Source: CALZJC01 sp041574955
GTDB lineage: Bacteria > Acidobacteriota > Thermoanaerobaculia > Multivoradales > JAHEKO01
Assembly (NCBI GenBank): GCA_041574955.1
Contig: JBFGNS010000072.1
Location: 1-22,095 of the forward strand
Reading direction: 5' to 3'
Length of the DNA: 22,095 nt
Shown here piece after piece: positions 14,528 to 21,061 of this stretch (within the stretch, counting starts at the first letter, position 1; each line of letters begins with the position of its first letter). The notes below the pieces were generated by a model, which searched no databases, was not told the DNA's origin, and was given only the letters and a program-made list of their open reading frames with translations. The position numbers were made by a program, and so were the translations under genes.

Positions 14528-16381
14528 ATGAGCGCCCTCGGCGCCGCCGAGCTGGAGGCCTTCCGGGCCGGCCGGCATACCACCCTCTACCGCCGGCTCG
14601 GCGCCCACCCGGACGCCGACGGCTGCGCGTTCGCCGTCTGGGCGCCGGCGGCGCGGGCGGTCAAGGTGGTGGGCGAGGTGGCGCCGCGCGGCCGCGCGCT
14701 CAAGCGCACCCGCGGCGGCATCTGGACAGGCCGGGTGCCGCGAGCGCGGCCGGGGCAGCTCTACCGGCTGACGGTCACCGATTCACGCGGCCGGGAGACC
14801 GAGAAGCTCGATCCGTTCGCGGTCGCCTTCCGGGATCCGGCGCGGCCCGACGCCGTCGTGCCGGAGCCGCCGCGGCGGTGGCGCGACGGCGGCTGGATGC
14901 GGGAGCGCACCGCGCGCCAGGCGCCGGACCGGCCGCTGAGCGTCTACGAGGTCCACCTCGGCTCCTGGCGGCGCGCCGCCGACGGCGGCTTCCTGGGCTA
15001 CCGGGAGAGCGCCCGCCAGCTCGCCGCCCACGCCGGCGAGCTGGGGTTCACCCACGTCGAGCTGCTGCCGCTGGCCGAGCATCCGTTCTACGGCTCGTGG
15101 GGCTATCAGGCGACCGGCTACTTCGCTCCGACCTGCCGCTACGGCTCGCCGCGCGAGCTGATGGCGGCGGTCGAGACCCTCCACCAGGCCGGCCTGGGTG
15201 TGATCCTCGACTGGGTGCCGAGCCACTTCCCCACCGACCTCCACGGCCTGTTCCGCTTCGACGGCGAGGCGCTGTTCGAGCACCCGGATCCGCGCAAGGG
15301 ACACCACCCGGACTGGGACAGCGCGATCTTCAACTACGAGTCGGGCGAGGTGCGGAGCTTCCTGCTGTCGAGCGCGCGCTGGTGGCTCGAGACCTTCCAC
15401 CTCGACGGACTGCGGATCGACGCCGTCGCTTCGATGCTCTACCTCGACTACTCGCGGGGCGAAGGCGAATGGCAGCCCAACGAGCACGGCGGCAACCAGA
15501 ACCTGGCCGCTATCGAGCTGTTGCGCGCGCTCAACCGCATGGTGCACGAGGAGTTCCCGGGGGCGCTGGTGGTGGCCGAGGAGTCGACCGCCTGGCCGGG
15601 GGTGACCCGCGCCGCCGACCACGACGGGTTGGGCTTCGACCTCAAGTGGGACATGGGGTGGATGCACGACACCCTGGCCTTTCTGCGGCGCGAGCCGATC
15701 CACCGGCCCCACCACCACAACGAGCTCACCTTTCGCATGCTGTACGCCCACCAGGAGCGGTTCCTGCTGGCGCTGTCGCACGACGAGGTGGTGCACGCCA
15801 AGGGGTCTCTGGCCTCGAAGATGCCCGGCGGCGAGACCGAGCGGCTGGCGCAGCTGCGGCTGCTGCTGGGCTACATGTGGGCGCAGCCGGGCAAGAAGCT
15901 CCTGTTCATGGGCGGCGAGCTGGGGCAGGCGTCCGAGTGGAGCCACGACGGCGAGCTCGACTGGCGGCTGCTCGAGCGCCCGGCGCACCGCGGCGTGCGG
16001 CGCTGGGTCGAGGAGCTCAACGCGCTGCTGGCCGCCCAGCCGGCGCTCCACGAGCGCGACTTCGAGCCCGCGGGCTTCGCCTGGGTGGACGCCGACGACG
16101 GCGAGCGCAGCCTGCTGAGCTTCCTGCGCTTCGACCGCGCCGGCCGGCCGCTCTTGGTGGTGGCCAACTTCTCGGCCGAGCCGTGGTCCGGTCACCGGCT
16201 GGGGGTGCCCGAAGCGGGGCGCTGGCGCACCCTGCTGTCGAGCGACGAGCGGCGCTTCGGGGGCGGCGGCTCGAGCCCGGGCCGGCTACGCGCCGAGGCC
16301 CGACCGCTGCACGGCTATCCGGCTTCGCTCACCATCGACGTGCCGTCGTTCGGCGTGGTGTTCGCCGGCCGCGGCGGCTAG
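14528..16381 (+). CDS. glgB: 1,4-alpha-glucan branching enzyme
   Basis: The product has 617 residues, a GH13 glycogen branching enzyme that cuts alpha-1,4 chains and rejoins them as alpha-1,6 branches. A CBM48-type N-domain (about 20-105, FAVWAPAARAVKVVGE) precedes the catalytic barrel. Barrel motifs: VYEVHLGSW (139), PLAEHPFYGSWGYQATGYFA (181), VILDWVPSHF (225), and DGLRIDAVASMLYLDYSR with nucleophile Asp298. The acid/base is Glu351 (VVAEEST), with the transition-state Asp419 in LSHDEV. GFDLKWDMGWMHDTL is typical of GlgB and argues against TreZ. It is shorter than the E. coli enzyme (about 730 residues) because it lacks the extra N-terminal module, as many GlgBs do. No other glycogen gene lies nearby. 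A G-rich stretch lies 3 nt before the ATG. Confidence 0.95.
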   Translation: MSALGAAELEAFRAGRHTTLYRRLGAHPDADGCAFAVWAPAARAVKVVGEVAPRGRALKRTRGGIWTGRVPRARPGQLYRLTVTDSRGRETEKLDPFAVAFRDPARPDAVVPEPPRRWRDGGWMRERTARQAPDRPLSVYEVHLGSWRRAADGGFLGYRESARQLAAHAGELGFTHVELLPLAEHPFYGSWGYQATGYFAPTCRYGSPRELMAAVETLHQAGLGVILDWVPSHFPTDLHGLFRFDGEALFEHPDPRKGHHPDWDSAIFNYESGEVRSFLLSSARWWLETFHLDGLRIDAVASMLYLDYSRGEGEWQPNEHGGNQNLAAIELLRALNRMVHEEFPGALVVAEESTAWPGVTRAADHDGLGFDLKWDMGWMHDTLAFLRREPIHRPHHHNELTFRMLYAHQERFLLALSHDEVVHAKGSLASKMPGGETERLAQLRLLLGYMWAQPGKKLLFMGGELGQASEWSHDGELDWRLLERPAHRGVRRWVEELNALLAAQPALHERDFEPAGFAWVDADDGERSLLSFLRFDRAGRPLLVVANFSAEPWSGHRLGVPEAGRWRTLLSSDERRFGGGGSSPGRLRAEARPLHGYPASLTIDVPSFGVVFAGRGG

Positions 16382-16809
16382 CCGCCGGTGATGTAGTTGG
16401 TCAGCTGCTGGATCTCGAACTCGCGGTCCTCGATCAGGCCGCGCACCACGTCGCCGATCGAGATCACGCCGACCACCTTGCCCTCGACCGCCACCGGCAG
16501 GTGGCGGACGCGCTTGTCGGTCATCACCGCCATCGCCTCTTCGACGTCGCACTCGGGCCGGATGGTGTGGACCGGCGAGGACATGATCTCGCTGACCTGG
16601 GTCTGGCGTGACGACCTGCCCTTGAGGATCACCTTGCGGGCGTAGTCGCGCTCGGAGACGATGCCGACGAGCTTCTCGCCCTCCATGACCAGCAACGCGC
16701 CGATGGCGCGCCGGGCCATCTGGTCGATCGCCTCGTAGACCGTGTCGCTAGGTCCCAGCGACCAGACGTCCCGACCCTTGAACTTCAAGAGATCGGCAAC
16801 CTGTTTCAT
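16378..16809 (-). CDS. CBS-domain-pair protein
   Basis: The product has 143 residues and is almost wholly a Bateman module. CBS1 is at about 7-62 (VWSLGPSDTVYEAIDQMARR, ALLVMEGEKLVGIVSERDYAR) and CBS2 at about 72-128 (VSEIMSSPVHTIRPECDVEE, HLPVAVEGKVVGVISIGDVV). Stand-alone CBS pairs usually bind adenine nucleotides (AMP, ATP, SAM or NADH) and act as energy sensors or partner regulators. The ligand cannot be read from the sequence. Its stop codon overlaps that of glgB in a shared CTAG. That says nothing firm about function, though an energy-sensing role beside glycogen metabolism is an attractive guess. The leader from its -10-like box is very short (ATAAATG start region, no Shine-Dalgarno). 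Confidence 0.9.
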   Translation of the reverse strand: MKQVADLLKFKGRDVWSLGPSDTVYEAIDQMARRAIGALLVMEGEKLVGIVSERDYARKVILKGRSSRQTQVSEIMSSPVHTIRPECDVEEAMAVMTDKRVRHLPVAVEGKVVGVISIGDVVRGLIEDREFEIQQLTNYITGG

Positions 16810-16821
16810 TTATAACGCCAG

Positions 16822-16850
16822 AGGTTAGCATCTTCGACTTGGGAAACCAA
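16822..16850 (-). promoter_or_regulatory. Promoter of the CBS gene (TTGGTT-N17-TAACCT, extended TG)
   Basis: On the minus strand, TTGGTT (16850-16845) is followed after 17 nt by TAACCT (16827-16822), preceded by TGC to give TGCTAACCT. The ATG is 12 nt after the -10 box, so the leader would be about 5-6 nt. Confidence 0.5.
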
Positions 16851-17074
16851 GCGGGGGGTCGTGGTCCGACCGGCCCTTTAACAGCCGCGAGGCGGCCGCC
16901 CGGATGAAGCAGGTTACCCGCGACAACCTGGGCAAGTCCGCGGCCCTGGTCATCGACGGCGAGGTGGTGACGGCGCACAAGATCCGCGCGGTCATCGACA
17001 GCGGCCTGGTGCAGCTCTCCCGCTGCACCGACGACGCCTGCGACTACATCCTGGCCCGGCTCGAGACCCGCTGA
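16829..17074 (+). pseudogene. 5'-truncated stub of a SecD P1-head-like gene
   Basis: A forward frame is open from 16829 (stop just before at 16826-16828) to TGA 17072-17074. It reads RPFNSREAAARMKQVTRDNL, GKSAALVIDGEVVTAHKIRA, VIDSGLVQLSR and ends ILARLETR. The pattern TxxNxGK-AxVIDGxVVxAxxI--I-SG--Q(L/I) is that of the SecD/SecDF P1 head subdomain (for example LAIVLDGEVISAP). The first possible start, ATG 16904, would give only 56 residues and cut the domain. The upstream part overlaps the CBS promoter and has no start codon. The family's small stand-alone proteins are longer, so this is most likely a gene tail, although a micro-gene from 16904 cannot be ruled out. Confidence 0.5.
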
Positions 17075-17107
17075 GCAGCGCCCCGGCGAATCGCGGCGGC
17101 AAACGGC

Positions 17108-17113
17108 TACCAT
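17108..17113 (+). promoter_or_regulatory. -10-like box TACCAT upstream of the zinc-finger gene
   Basis: TACCAT in the context GGCTACCATAC ends 10 nt before ATG 17124, implying a nearly leaderless transcript. There is no Shine-Dalgarno and no clear -35 box. Confidence 0.4.
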
Positions 17114-17123
17114 ACGACCCGCC

Positions 17124-18206
17124 ATGGCAATCCGGGAAGGCGCGTGGGACTGCGACGTCTGCGGCCGCGTCGGCAACCGCGGGCCGGAGAAGCACTGTGC
17201 CGGCTGCGGTCACCCGCGCGGCGAGGAGGTCAAGCTCTACCTGCCCGAAGACGCTCCGGAGCTCAGCGAGCAGGCGGCGCTCGACCGCGCCTTGGCCGGG
17301 CCCGACTGGAGCTGCGAGCACTGCGACGGCGACAACCGCGCCGACTACGAGCACTGCACCGGCTGTGGCGCGCCGCGCGGCGAGTCCGCCGAGCGCGAGG
17401 TGATCGAGCATCGGACGCCGGTAGCGGCCTCTTCGGCGCGGCCGGAGCCGCGGCGCGAGGTGCAGCCCGCGGCCGACACCCCGCCGCCGGCTCCGCCCTC
17501 CAAGAAGCGGCGCAAGGAGCTTCGCGAGAAGCACCGCCGAGAGAAGCGCAAGGGCTGCCGCCGGCCGCTCGTGATCGGGCTCGCGCTCCTGGCGGCCCTC
17601 GTCGCGCTGATCGCCTGGTGCGGCCGCACCAGCGAGGCCACCGCCACGGTGACCGGCTTCGCCTGGGAGCGGACGATCCAGGTCGAGAAGCTCCTCACCG
17701 TCACCGAGGAGGCGCTGCCCAGCCAGGTGCCACCCGGCGCCCGCCGGCTCGACGCCGAGCGCGAGGGCGCCACCCGCACCGTCACCGAGCGGGTGCAGGT
17801 GGGCACCGAGCGGGTCAAGGTGGGGGTGCGCGACCTCGGCAACGGCTTCTTCGAGGACGTCTACGAGGACCGCCCGATCTACGAGCTCAGGCAGCGGCAG
17901 GTACCGGTGCGCGGCCCGCCCGCCGGCGGCAAGGTGCGCTACCAGATCGACCGCTGGCAGACGGTGCGCGAGGCGAAGGCCTCCGGCGGCGACCGCTCAC
18001 CGCGCTGGCCCGATCCGGCGCTGGCGGCCGGCGAGCGCGGCGGCGAGCGCGCCGAGCGGCTGACCGTGCTGCTCGCCGCTACCGACGGCCGCCGCCTGCG
18101 TTACCGGGCGCGCGACGAGGCCGAATGGCGCCGTTTCGCCCCTGGCCAGGAGTTCCTGGTCGAGGCCACCGCCTCGGGCACGGTCCGCTCGCTGTCGCGC
18201 CGCTAG
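17124..18206 (+). CDS. Membrane protein with two RanBP2-type zinc fingers
   Basis: The product has 360 residues. Two N-terminal zinc fingers fit the RanBP2 pattern W-x-C-x2-C-x3/4-N-x6-C-x2-C: AWDCDVCGRVGN..KHCAGC (Cys10, 13, 25, 28) and DWSCEHCDGDN..EHCTGC (Cys64, 67, 78, 81). A Pro-rich then strongly basic stretch (about 105-146, SKKRRKELREKHRREKRKG) leads to one membrane helix (about 148-166). The C-terminal roughly 190 residues should be extracytoplasmic. They include TVTGFAWERTIQVEKLLTV and a GNGFFEDVYEDRPIY segment, and I cannot assign a named fold. The basic side supports fingers-in-cytoplasm topology. Eukaryotic RanBP2 fingers bind ubiquitin or RNA; no such partner can be inferred here. 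The function is unknown. Confidence 0.8.
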   Translation: MAIREGAWDCDVCGRVGNRGPEKHCAGCGHPRGEEVKLYLPEDAPELSEQAALDRALAGPDWSCEHCDGDNRADYEHCTGCGAPRGESAEREVIEHRTPVAASSARPEPRREVQPAADTPPPAPPSKKRRKELREKHRREKRKGCRRPLVIGLALLAALVALIAWCGRTSEATATVTGFAWERTIQVEKLLTVTEEALPSQVPPGARRLDAEREGATRTVTERVQVGTERVKVGVRDLGNGFFEDVYEDRPIYELRQRQVPVRGPPAGGKVRYQIDRWQTVREAKASGGDRSPRWPDPALAAGERGGERAERLTVLLAATDGRRLRYRARDEAEWRRFAPGQEFLVEATASGTVRSLSRR

Positions 18207-18285
18207 CCCGCAGGCTACTGCCCGTGGCGGATCGACCGCGCGGCTGGTCGGTCCCGGCGTCCGGATGGCGCGCTCGCGCCCGGCC

Positions 18286-18314
18286 TTGACAAGGCTCGCA
18301 AATGTCAGTAATTT
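18286..18314 (+). promoter_or_regulatory. Canonical promoter TTGACA-N17-TAATTT of the regulator-prenyl-DAHP operon
   Basis: TTGACA (18286-18291) and TAATTT (18309-18314) are separated by exactly 17 nt, the best sigma-70-type promoter in the window. It lies 30 nt upstream of ATG 18345, which has its own GGAG (18334-18337) 7 nt before the start. Confidence 0.75.
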
Positions 18315-18328
18315 CTGTCGTGACAGAA
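18303..18328 (+). promoter_or_regulatory. Operator-like inverted repeat overlapping the -10 box
   Basis: TTCTGTCGTGACAGAA (18313-18328) is a perfect 7-bp inverted repeat with a 2-nt centre. A further TGTCA half (18303-18307) pairs symmetrically with TGACA (18321-18325), so three TGTC/GACA elements span the -10 box and the transcription start. The position and the adjacent regulator gene suggest autorepression. Confidence 0.65.
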
Positions 18329-18344
18329 CTATCGGAGAACGACG

Positions 18345-18869
18345 ATGCAGCCTCTGAGCCCGGTCGCGAGACAGTTCATCCTCCACTGGGGCGAGATGAG
18401 CAGCCGCTGGGGCATCAACCGGACGGTGGCCCAGATCCACGCCCTGCTCTACATCTCGCCCGAGCCGCTCAACGCCCAGCAGATCGCCACCACGCTGTCG
18501 GTGGCGCGCTCCAACGTCAGCACCAGCCTGCGCGAGCTGCAGGCCTGGGGCATCGTGCGTGTCGTGCACCTGCTGGGTGACCGGCGCGACCACTTCGAGA
18601 CCGTGCAGGACGCCTGGAAGATGATGCAGGTCATCCTCGATCAGCGCAAACGGCGCGAGATCGACCCGACCATCGAGATGCTCGGCGAGCTGGTGGAGCA
18701 GGCCGCCCACGGCGGAGCCGAAGAGAGCTACCCGCGGCAGCGGATGGAGGAGCTGCTGCAGCTGCTCGAGATGCTGACCCTGTGGTACGAGCAGATGGGC
18801 AAGCTGCCGTCCAAGGTGCAGAAGAAGGTGCTCAAGATGGGCCGCAGGATCCAGAAGCTCGCCCAATGA
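18345..18869 (+). CDS. GbsR/MarR-family transcriptional regulator
   Basis: The product has 174 residues with a winged-helix MarR-type DNA-binding domain: VAQIHALLYISPEPLNAQQI, ATTLSVARSNVSTSLRELQA as the helix-turn-helix, and a wing at VVHLLGDRRDHFET. The GINRTVAQIHALLY opening and the helical C-terminal half (EMLGELVEQAAHGGAEE, LLQLLEMLTLWYEQM) fit the GbsR subgroup. GbsR-type proteins usually act as dimeric repressors, sensing choline in Bacillus; the ligand is open here. Its ATG follows GGAG by 7 nt. Its stop TGA overlaps the ATG of the next gene (ATGA), showing translational coupling to the polyprenyl synthase. The operator-like repeat just upstream suggests it represses its own operon. 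Confidence 0.88.
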   Translation: MQPLSPVARQFILHWGEMSSRWGINRTVAQIHALLYISPEPLNAQQIATTLSVARSNVSTSLRELQAWGIVRVVHLLGDRRDHFETVQDAWKMMQVILDQRKRREIDPTIEMLGELVEQAAHGGAEESYPRQRMEELLQLLEMLTLWYEQMGKLPSKVQKKVLKMGRRIQKLAQ

Positions 18870-19954
18870 GCCGGCTGGCGCCAGCGACGGCGTCGCCTGA
18901 CCCGGCCGCGGCTGCCCCGGGGCTGCTCGAACGGCTCGGCGCGCTGTGCTCGCGGCAGCAGCTGCCCGGTCTCGCCACCCGGCTGCGCGAGCTCGAGCTG
19001 TGGCTGGCCGACGATATGGAAAGCTGCGCCGGCGAGCTGGCGCGGCTGCCGCGCGGCTCCACGGCGGTGCGGCGCAGCGCCCACCACCTGCTCGATCTCG
19101 GCGGCAAGCGGCTGCGGCCCGCCTGCGTGGCTCTGGCCGCGAGGCTAGGCAGCGGCTTCGGCGACGCGGCGCGCGAGCTGGCGGTGGCGGTGGAGCTGAT
19201 CCACAACGCCTCGCTGCTGCACGACGACGTCATCGACCTCGGCGCGCGGCGGCGCGGCGCTCCGGCGGCGCGGGTCGTCTACGGCAACGCCGCCTCGGTG
19301 GTGGCCGGCAACTGGCTGCTGGTGACGGCGCTCGAGCGCGTCGCGCGCACGGGGCTGCCGGGCGCCGTCGAGCGCACTCTGCGCACCATCGGCCGGATGA
19401 TCGCCGCCGAGGCCATCCAGCTCGACAACCGCGGGCGGCTCAACCTGTCGCGCATGGACTATTTCCGGGTGATCCGCGGCAAGACGGCCGCCCTGTTCCG
19501 CTGGGCGCTTTTCCACGGCGGCCTGGCCGGCGGGTTGCCGGAGCGCCACTGCCGGGCACTCGAGCGCTACGGCTCGCGGCTCGGCGTCGCCTTTCAGCTG
19601 GTCGACGACCTGCTCGACTACGCGGGCGACAGCCGGCTCACCGGCAAGCCGCTGTTCGCCGATCTGCGGGAGGGCAAGATCACCTACCCGCTGCTGCTGG
19701 CCCTCGAGCGCCGGCCGGCGCTCAGGCCGTTGGCGCGCGACCTCGTGGCGGCACCCGCCGGCACCCCGCTGCCCGCGGAGTGGGCGCGCCGCGTGCGACA
19801 GGCGATCGTCGCCAGCGGGGGTGTCCGCGACTGCCGGGCGCTGGCCCGCAGCCGGGTGCGCTCCGCCGTCGCCTGTCTGGCGGATCTCCCTTCCGGGCCG
19901 GGACGCGACGCCCTGGTGGTGCTGGCCGAGGCGGCGGTCCGCCGCGGCGGGTGA
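18866..19954 (+). CDS. Polyprenyl diphosphate synthase (long-chain trans-prenyltransferase)
   Basis: The product has 362 residues. This enzyme extends an allylic diphosphate with isopentenyl diphosphate units. Family motifs: GGKRLRP (79-85), first Asp-rich motif LLHDDVID (Asp120, Asp121, Asp124), GKT (205-207), second Asp-rich motif QLVDDLLDYAGD (247-251), and GKPLFADLREGKITYPLLLA. No bulky aromatic residue stands four or five positions before the first Asp-rich motif, which fits a long product such as a quinone side chain; exact length cannot be read. An N-terminal extension of about 60 residues precedes the core. The start at 18866 is fixed by the ATGA overlap with the regulator gene. The DAHP synthase begins 3 nt after its stop, so the three genes form one operon. 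Confidence 0.92.
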   Translation: MSRLAPATASPDPAAAAPGLLERLGALCSRQQLPGLATRLRELELWLADDMESCAGELARLPRGSTAVRRSAHHLLDLGGKRLRPACVALAARLGSGFGDAARELAVAVELIHNASLLHDDVIDLGARRRGAPAARVVYGNAASVVAGNWLLVTALERVARTGLPGAVERTLRTIGRMIAAEAIQLDNRGRLNLSRMDYFRVIRGKTAALFRWALFHGGLAGGLPERHCRALERYGSRLGVAFQLVDDLLDYAGDSRLTGKPLFADLREGKITYPLLLALERRPALRPLARDLVAAPAGTPLPAEWARRVRQAIVASGGVRDCRALARSRVRSAVACLADLPSGPGRDALVVLAEAAVRRGG

Positions 19955-19957
19955 GCC

Positions 19958-20941
19958 ATGCTGATACAGCTCGAAGGTGACGCGGAGACCGCCGCCGTCC
20001 GGCGCGAGCTGGCGCGGCGCGGGCTGTGGGTGCGGGCCCTGCGCGATAGCCGGGACCCGCGGCGGGTTCAGCTGCTGGTGGCCGACGGCTCGGCAGCGGT
20101 CTCCGCCGCCGAGCTGCTGGCGGTCGACGGCGTGGCCTCGGTGGCCGTGCGCGAGCCCTCCCATCCCCGCCTCGACGCACAGCCGCCGACGGTCGTCGTC
20201 GAGGGCGTGCCGATCGGCACGGGTCCGGAGGTCGAGCCGGTCTTCATGGCGGGTCCGTGCAGCGTCGAGTCCGCCGAGCAGATTCTCGAGCTGGCCGCCG
20301 CCCTGGCGCCGCTCGGGGTGCGCTTTCTGCGGGGCGGCGCCTTCAAGCCGCGCACCTCGCCCTACTCCTTCCAGGGTCACGGCGCACCGGCACTCGGCTG
20401 GCTGCGCGAAGCGGCCGACGCCCACGGCCTGCTGGTGGTCACCGAGGCGCTCGGCGTCGAGCACGTCCCGGCAGTCGCCGAGGCGGCGGACCTCGTCCAG
20501 ATCGGCTCGCGCAACATGCATCACACGCCGCTGCTGCGAGCGGTCGGCGCCACCGGCAAGCCGGTGCTGCTCAAGCGGGGCATGGCCGCCACGCTCGACG
20601 AATGGCTGCTGGCAGCGGAGTACTGCCTGGTGAACGGCGCAGCCGGCGTGGTGCTCTGCGAGCGCGGCGTGCGCGGCTTCGACCGCCACACCCGCAACCT
20701 GCTCGACCTCGGCGCGGCGGCGCTCCTGGCCCACGTCCACCGCCTGCCGGTGATCGTCGATCCCTCGCACGCCGCCGGCCGGCGCGACATCCTGGCGCCG
20801 CTCGCCCGCGCCGCGCTGGCGGCCGGCTGCGCCGGGCTGATGCTCGAGGTTCACCGGGATCCGGGGCGCGCGCTGAGCGACGGCCCGCAGGCGCTGTCGG
20901 TCGACTCGCTGCGCGCCATCATCGACGGTCGGCCCCGCTGA
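19958..20941 (+). CDS. aroF: 3-deoxy-7-phosphoheptulonate (DAHP) synthase, AroF/KDO8PS-like type I-beta
   Basis: The product has 327 residues. It condenses phosphoenolpyruvate and erythrose 4-phosphate, the first shikimate-pathway step. A ferredoxin-like N-terminal domain (about 1-70, LIQLEGDAETAAVRRELARR) is typical of the Thermotoga/AroF-type beta subfamily and often carries feedback control. The barrel shows AGPCSVES (98-105), GGAFKPRTSPYSFQG (126-140), IGSRNM (182-187), KPVLLKRG (201-208), CERG (234-237) and VDPSHAAGRR (267-276), covering the PEP, metal and phosphate sites. The Cys of AGPC and the His of DPSH are the expected metal ligands. Co-transcription with a prenyl diphosphate synthase suggests supply of quinone precursors in addition to aromatic amino acids. 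Confidence 0.93.
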   Translation: MLIQLEGDAETAAVRRELARRGLWVRALRDSRDPRRVQLLVADGSAAVSAAELLAVDGVASVAVREPSHPRLDAQPPTVVVEGVPIGTGPEVEPVFMAGPCSVESAEQILELAAALAPLGVRFLRGGAFKPRTSPYSFQGHGAPALGWLREAADAHGLLVVTEALGVEHVPAVAEAADLVQIGSRNMHHTPLLRAVGATGKPVLLKRGMAATLDEWLLAAEYCLVNGAAGVVLCERGVRGFDRHTRNLLDLGAAALLAHVHRLPVIVDPSHAAGRRDILAPLARAALAAGCAGLMLEVHRDPGRALSDGPQALSVDSLRAIIDGRPR

Positions 20942-20980
20942 TCGCGGACAGCCACCCACCGGCCTGCCTCGAGCTCTAGG

Positions 20981-20993
20981 CCTCGTGCCGAGG
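20981..20993 (+). terminator. Short hairpin after the operon
   Basis: CCTCG-TGC-CGAGG forms a 5-bp stem with a 3-nt loop about 40 nt after the DAHP synthase stop. It is weak and has no U tract. Confidence 0.2.
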
Positions 20994-21017
20994 GTCGGTC
21001 CGCCCCGGCCACACAGG

Positions 21018-21026
21018 TGCTAGGTT
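21018..21026 (+). promoter_or_regulatory. Extended -10 box TGCTAGGTT
   Basis: TG-C-TAGGTT lies 35 nt before the TTG start of the glyoxalase-like gene. It has the same TGCTA form as the boxes at 8532 and 16830. No clear -35 box is present. Confidence 0.4.
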
Positions 21027-21061
21027 GAACGGGCCGAGGTCGAACGCTCGGGGGAGTCAGC

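Noticed and set aside
14528..16381. Malto-oligosyltrehalose trehalohydrolase (TreZ) as an alternative to GlgB
   Set aside because: The motifs DAVASMLYLDYSR, AEEST and GFDLKWDMGWMHDTL are those of branching enzymes.
18204..18217. TAGCC-CGCA-GGCTA mini-hairpin at the end of the zinc-finger gene
   Set aside because: Only 5 bp and no U tract; too weak to call a terminator.
19145..20959. A 604-codon minus-strand open frame
   Set aside because: Antisense to the prenyl synthase and DAHP synthase, which carry full catalytic motifs; no recognisable domain.
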